Shown: positions 6,583 through 8,372 of the stretch, in pieces | Layout of the letters: the number at the start of each line of letters is the position of its first letter | Numbering within the stretch: position 1 is the stretch's first letter | Source of the DNA: Candidatus Bathyarchaeota archaeon B63 | GTDB taxonomy: Archaea > Thermoproteota > Bathyarchaeia > Bathyarchaeales > DTEX01 | Length of the DNA stretch: 8,372 nucleotides | NCBI GenBank assembly: GCA_001593845.1 | Contig: LUCF01000085.1 | Location: 1-8,372, forward strand | Reading direction: 5' to 3' | Translations under genes and position numbers: made by a program | Notes under the pieces: generated by a model | Seen by the model: the letters and a program-made list of their open reading frames with translations, nothing else | Database searches by the model: none | Told to the model about the DNA's origin: nothing

Positions 6583-7317
6583 CTAAACGTCTTGTTTGGG
6601 CTCTTCATTCCGCGTCTTCCAGATTCTTCTTCTCCTATCGAACTCTTCGCGTGTCATGCGGAGACGGGAGGGGCTCCCGAAGACCACTGATTCGTCCGGC
6701 ACATCCTCAGTTACCACAGATCCAGCCCCAACCACTGATCTTCTTCCCACTCGGATTCCGGGGAGAAGAGTCGCATTCGCGCAGATTATCGCTCCCTCCT
6801 CAACCTTAACGCCGGCGAGCCGCCCGCTTTCTGGGTAGGGGTCATTCGTGAAGCAGACGTTTGGGGCTATGAATACGTCATCTCCGATCACGGTTAGGTG
6901 AGGCAGATAAGCGTTAGACTGGATAATTACGCGTCTTCCTATCTTCACAGATCCGTCGAGAAGCGTGCCAGTTCCTATCAGCGATTCGTTCCCTATAACG
7001 CTTCCCTCCCTAATCAGGACATTATGTCCGGTTTTAACATGGTCCCCTATCGTCACATCCTCGTAGATCACTGTTCCAGAGCGGATTATGCATCCCCTTC
7101 CTATCCTAGCGCCTTTACTTGCTTCGTTACATCTCTGGAGGTCCACTCTGCTTAGGGATATCAGCCCCCTCAGGGTCTCCTCCTTCGGATGCCCAATTAT
7201 AACGTTTCCTTCGATGAGCGTCCCGGAGCCTATGAGGGTCTCGCCTAGAATTACGGAGTCCCCCACGTATCCGTTCACAACTGCTTTAGGAGAGATAAAG
7301 CGGGTCATCATGATCAT
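6583..7317 (-). CDS. Left-handed beta-helix (hexapeptide-repeat) acyltransferase
   Basis: 244 residues built mostly of hexapeptide repeats ([LIV]-G-x-x-x-x), covering about 9-45 and 70-205. Clear repeats include GRGCIIRSGTVI, GDHVKTGHNVLI, GNESLIGTGTLL and GRRSVVGAGSVV. Such proteins form trimers and move acetyl or other acyl groups from CoA to sugars or amino acids. A loop interrupts the helix at about 46-69. The stretch FTNDPYPESG (156-165) and the closing VVFGSPSRL are typical of sugar-nucleotide N-acetyltransferases of the WlbB/PglD kind, so a nucleotide-sugar acceptor is the best guess. A basic tail (220-244) ends the protein. In-frame ATGs at 7317, 7311 and 7308 are all possible starts; none has a well-spaced SD. 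It is the first gene of a pair with the cyclase. Confidence 0.87.
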   Translation of the reverse strand: MIMMTRFISPKAVVNGYVGDSVILGETLIGSGTLIEGNVIIGHPKEETLRGLISLSRVDLQRCNEASKGARIGRGCIIRSGTVIYEDVTIGDHVKTGHNVLIREGSVIGNESLIGTGTLLDGSVKIGRRVIIQSNAYLPHLTVIGDDVFIAPNVCFTNDPYPESGRLAGVKVEEGAIICANATLLPGIRVGRRSVVGAGSVVTEDVPDESVVFGSPSRLRMTREEFDRRRRIWKTRNEEPKQDV

Positions 7318-7347
7318 TTATCTTCTAGACGAGACTCCTTTTCAAGA

Positions 7348-7533
7348 TTATGGTATCAAACCACATGATTTTTCAGCATAAAGCCCGGTTTCAAGCTCTA
7401 GTATATGAAGTTCATGACAGTAAATCTGAGCGGCGGCGAATAAAGAGCCGGGCTGCGAGGCATTTACCTGCTCCATACGAATACCATCCGAAAGAGCTGT
7501 ATGAACACGAAAAAATTTAAAGGACATAATCAT
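7348..7533 (-). CDS. Doubtful small ORF, unrecognised
   Basis: 61 codons on the minus strand, starting ATG at 7533 or, two codons on, ATG at 7527. A TATATG lies about 25 bases before the second ATG, which would fit a leaderless transcript. The product has no family I recognise and no membrane segment. Its arginine codons are CGT rather than the AGG common elsewhere. It overlaps the compound inverted repeat at 7382-7454, so an RNA role for this region is an alternative. I list it only as a possibility. Confidence 0.15.
   Translation of the reverse strand: MIMSFKFFRVHTALSDGIRMEQVNASQPGSLFAAAQIYCHELHILELETGLYAEKSCGLIP
7382..7454. repeat. Compound inverted repeat (possible structured RNA)
   Basis: AGCCCGG (7382-7388) is perfectly complementary to CCGGGCT (7448-7454). 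Just inside, GCTCT (7395-7399) pairs with AGAGC (7444-7448), giving a two-part stem with a bulge on one side; the two stems share base 7448. The loop holds a further small palindrome ATGAAGTTCAT (7405-7415). On the minus strand it lies 65 bases ahead of the acyltransferase gene and could form a structured leader. It lacks the T-arm and anticodon features of a tRNA. Confidence 0.35.
7508..7522 (+). promoter_or_regulatory. Archaeal BRE/TATA promoter before the ribbon-helix-helix gene
   Basis: CGAAAAA followed by ATTTAAAG on the plus strand has the BRE-plus-TATA layout also seen before the dehydrogenase. It predicts a start near 7544, giving a leader of roughly 55 bases for the ATG at 7600. A second TATA-like CATATACG (7550-7557) would give a leader of about 20 bases. 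Confidence 0.4.
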
Positions 7534-7599
7534 TCAACTACAAATGGTTCATATACGATTTGAATGTTTTATGCGATGACATGTTTGACGACTGTTGGC

Positions 7600-7761
7600 A
7601 TGTTTGTTCGCATTAAGAGAGAGATACTTAAGGAGTTTACGAGGGTTTCAAAATCCCTCGGCTTAAGTAGAAAAGAAGCTATACGTAAAGCTATGGAGAC
7701 ATTCATTAATCTGCATCCTAAGGTCTTTCGAAAGGGTGAGCGGTCCACATCAGTCTGCTGA
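7600..7761 (+). CDS. Small ribbon-helix-helix DNA-binding protein, CopG/antitoxin-like
   Basis: 53 residues from the ATG at 7600. MFVRIKREILKEFTRVSKSL then GLSRKEAIRKAMETFI has the ribbon-helix-helix pattern: one short beta strand (FVRIKR) that would pair with a second subunit to bind DNA, a first helix, a GLSRKEA turn and a second helix. Such dimers repress promoters, often as antitoxins. The tail (about 38-53) is basic and polar. In-frame ATGs at 7564 and 7576 would add residues before the strand with no family match, so the later start is preferred; no SD is visible. No toxin-like gene (PIN or RelE) is next to it in the window. Codons here are more AT-rich and mixed than in the large genes, which may mark recent acquisition. 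Confidence 0.7.
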   Translation: MFVRIKREILKEFTRVSKSLGLSRKEAIRKAMETFINLHPKVFRKGERSTSVC

Positions 7762-7762
7762 C

Positions 7763-7781
7763 GGCCCATGATGAGCGGGCC
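7763..7781 (+). other. Short hairpin after the ribbon-helix-helix gene
   Basis: GGCCC (7763-7767) and GGGCC (7777-7781) form a five-base-pair stem with a nine-base loop, two bases after the stop codon. No T-run follows, so it is a weak terminator candidate at best. Confidence 0.2.
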
Positions 7782-7795
7782 AGAAGAATTTCCAT

Positions 7796-7818
7796 AGTCA
7801 CGTTGAACCGTTCGGACT
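7796..7818 (+). repeat. Short imperfect inverted repeat beside the promoter of the unknown gene
   Basis: AGTC-A-CG (7796-7802) pairs with CG-GACT (7813-7818), with one bulged A and a ten-base loop. It ends two bases before the BRE of the next promoter, a reasonable place for an operator. It is short enough to be chance. Confidence 0.2.
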
Positions 7819-7820
7819 GA

Positions 7821-7836
7821 GAAATTAAAATATATA
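7821..7836 (+). promoter_or_regulatory. Archaeal BRE/TATA promoter of the unknown right-end gene
   Basis: GAAATTAA followed by AATATATA (7829-7836) is a strong TATA box with a purine-rich BRE. The expected start, about 26 bases on, is near 7858, after the ATG at 7850 but before the ATG at 7871. The leader of about 12 bases would carry GGAG (7861-7864). Confidence 0.6.
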
Positions 7837-7870
7837 GATTAAAAGATTAATGCTGAAAACGGAGAGGCTG

Positions 7871-8251
7871 ATGGCGAATTCAGGTGAAAAGCCGGATTTC
7901 CTCTTTTTAGTGACGGAGATAGACTGCCCAGAGAATATCGCAGTGGGTTCTACTCTTGCTTGGCTTGCGAGGAAGAATGGAATGATCTTCGATGCTTATG
8001 TCTGCGCCCCAAACCCCCATTCGGGATACTGGCACCAAGAGCAGTTCTACTTCACGATGTCCTTCTATGCCCTTCATTTCTGCTCGATAACTAGGCGTAT
8101 GCCGAGGTTCAGGCGTGCCGCCTCGGTAATTGGGAAAATCGTCTTCAGAGACCATGGATTCATCGCCGTAAATCAGCAAGTCAAGCATTGGACAACGGAA
8201 CCCCCTAGGGGAGATCAGATCATGGGAGAGACGGTTATCTTCAGACGGTAA
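7871..8251 (+). CDS. Protein of unknown family, possibly frame-shifted before its end
   Basis: 126 residues from the ATG at 7871. I do not recognise the family. The N-terminal part looks like an alpha/beta fold: strand DFLFLVTEI (9-17), helix about 20-37 (PENIAVGSTLAWLARKNG), strand MIFDAYVCA (38-46). The middle (58-71) is rich in aromatic residues (QFYFTMSFYALHF). Cysteines are at 19, 45 and 71. Start choice: an ATG at 7850 adds seven residues, but the promoter predicts transcription from about 7858, and GGAG sits six bases before the ATG at 7871. After the TAA at 8249-8251 another frame carries protein-like sequence to the window edge, so the true protein may be longer and either broken or misread here. 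Confidence 0.55.
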   Translation: MANSGEKPDFLFLVTEIDCPENIAVGSTLAWLARKNGMIFDAYVCAPNPHSGYWHQEQFYFTMSFYALHFCSITRRMPRFRRAASVIGKIVFRDHGFIAVNQQVKHWTTEPPRGDQIMGETVIFRR

Positions 8252-8372
8252 GCCTGGCTGGATAGTCGTGGCAATCGATGTTCCCTTCTGGGGGGAGCCA
8301 ATTAGATATCTGAACCCAGAGACAAAAAACAATCTTGGGAGACTCTATGCGGCTATGAAGTACGCGGCTAAA
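8172..8372 (+). CDS. Open protein-like frame running off the right edge
   Basis: This frame is open from just after a TAA at 8169-8171 to the last base. From about 8247 it reads GKPGWIVVAIDVPFWGEPIR followed by YLNPETKNNLGRLYAAMKYA, a strand-then-helix pattern with native-like codon use, while the other two plus frames are stopped by 8265. There is no ATG before 8355; a GTG at 8268 falls inside the predicted strand and has no clear SD. It overlaps the end of the preceding ORF in the +1 frame. The simplest reading is that both are one gene separated by a single-base frame change; a separate overlapping gene is the alternative. Family not recognised. Confidence 0.4.
   Translation, partial: MSKSSIGQRNPLGEIRSWERRLSSDGKPGWIVVAIDVPFWGEPIRYLNPETKNNLGRLYAAMKYAAK

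Noticed and set aside
7382..7454. tRNA-like element, because a seven-base-pair outer stem spans a tRNA-sized length
   Set aside because: Neither strand shows a T-arm with GTTCRA, a D-arm, or a five-base-pair anticodon stem in the right place.
7564..7599. Longer N-terminus for the ribbon-helix-helix protein (ATG at 7564 or 7576)
   Set aside because: The extra residues precede the DNA-binding strand with no family support; the ATG at 7600 puts the strand at the usual position.
7768..7820. C/D-box guide RNA: ATGATGA at 7768-7774 (C box) and CTGA at 7817-7820 (D box), spaced about right
   Set aside because: No convincing internal D' and C' boxes are found, the flanks do not pair, and the D box runs into the promoter of the next gene.
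7907..8332. 141-codon minus-strand frame at the right end
   Set aside because: The plus strand has the promoter, SD and more protein-like translation; this frame is best explained as its shadow.
1..8372. CRISPR array, insertion sequence or other mobile element
   Set aside because: No regularly spaced direct repeats, transposase or integrase motifs, or terminal inverted repeats were seen.

Overview
The window looks like chromosomal DNA from an archaeon, probably a thermophilic member of the Thermoproteota/Bathyarchaeia/Korarchaeia side of the tree; the exact lineage is inference. The evidence is a UPF0147 gene (a family I know only from archaea), an archaeal-type alpha-glucan phosphorylase, an AmrS-type radical SAM enzyme, purine-rich BRE plus TATA promoter boxes in front of several genes, heavy use of AGG/AGA arginine and ATA isoleucine codons, and several TTG or GTG starts with Shine-Dalgarno (SD) sequences.

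Layout. The plus strand opens with the C-terminal part of a glucan phosphorylase (2-823). It converges on a minus-strand run that fills most of the window. Read in the direction of transcription (high to low coordinates), the run has three parts. (a) 7317-5916: a left-handed beta-helix acyltransferase followed 13 bases later by a cyclase/kynurenine-formamidase-family metal hydrolase. (b) 5738-5460: UPF0147, with its own upstream TATA-like boxes. (c) 5308-926: a likely four-gene operon behind a good BRE/TATA at 5341-5356, coding for a zinc-less medium-chain dehydrogenase, the radical SAM enzyme AmrS, a second PflX-like (COG1313) radical SAM protein with an unusual helical N-terminal extension, and a sialidase-like beta-propeller protein. 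The right end (7318-8372) is different: AT-richer, with a structured inverted repeat, a small ribbon-helix-helix DNA-binding protein, and, behind a strong TATA box, a gene of unknown family. That gene's frame closes at 8251 while a neighbouring frame carries clearly protein-like sequence to the window edge.

How the genes may work together. Glucan phosphorylase releases glucose-1-phosphate from storage glucan. The sialidase-like propeller, the sugar-type acyltransferase and the MDR dehydrogenase would all suit carbohydrate or small-molecule metabolism. No single pathway is spelled out by the sequence, and the two radical SAM enzymes have no certain substrate. I see no rRNA, convincing tRNA, CRISPR array, insertion sequence or defence system here.

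Most worth a second look: the double radical SAM operon with the coiled-coil extension on one enzyme, the frame break in the unknown gene at the right edge, an open 46-codon protein-like stretch between UPF0147 and the dehydrogenase, and the compound hairpin at 7382-7454.
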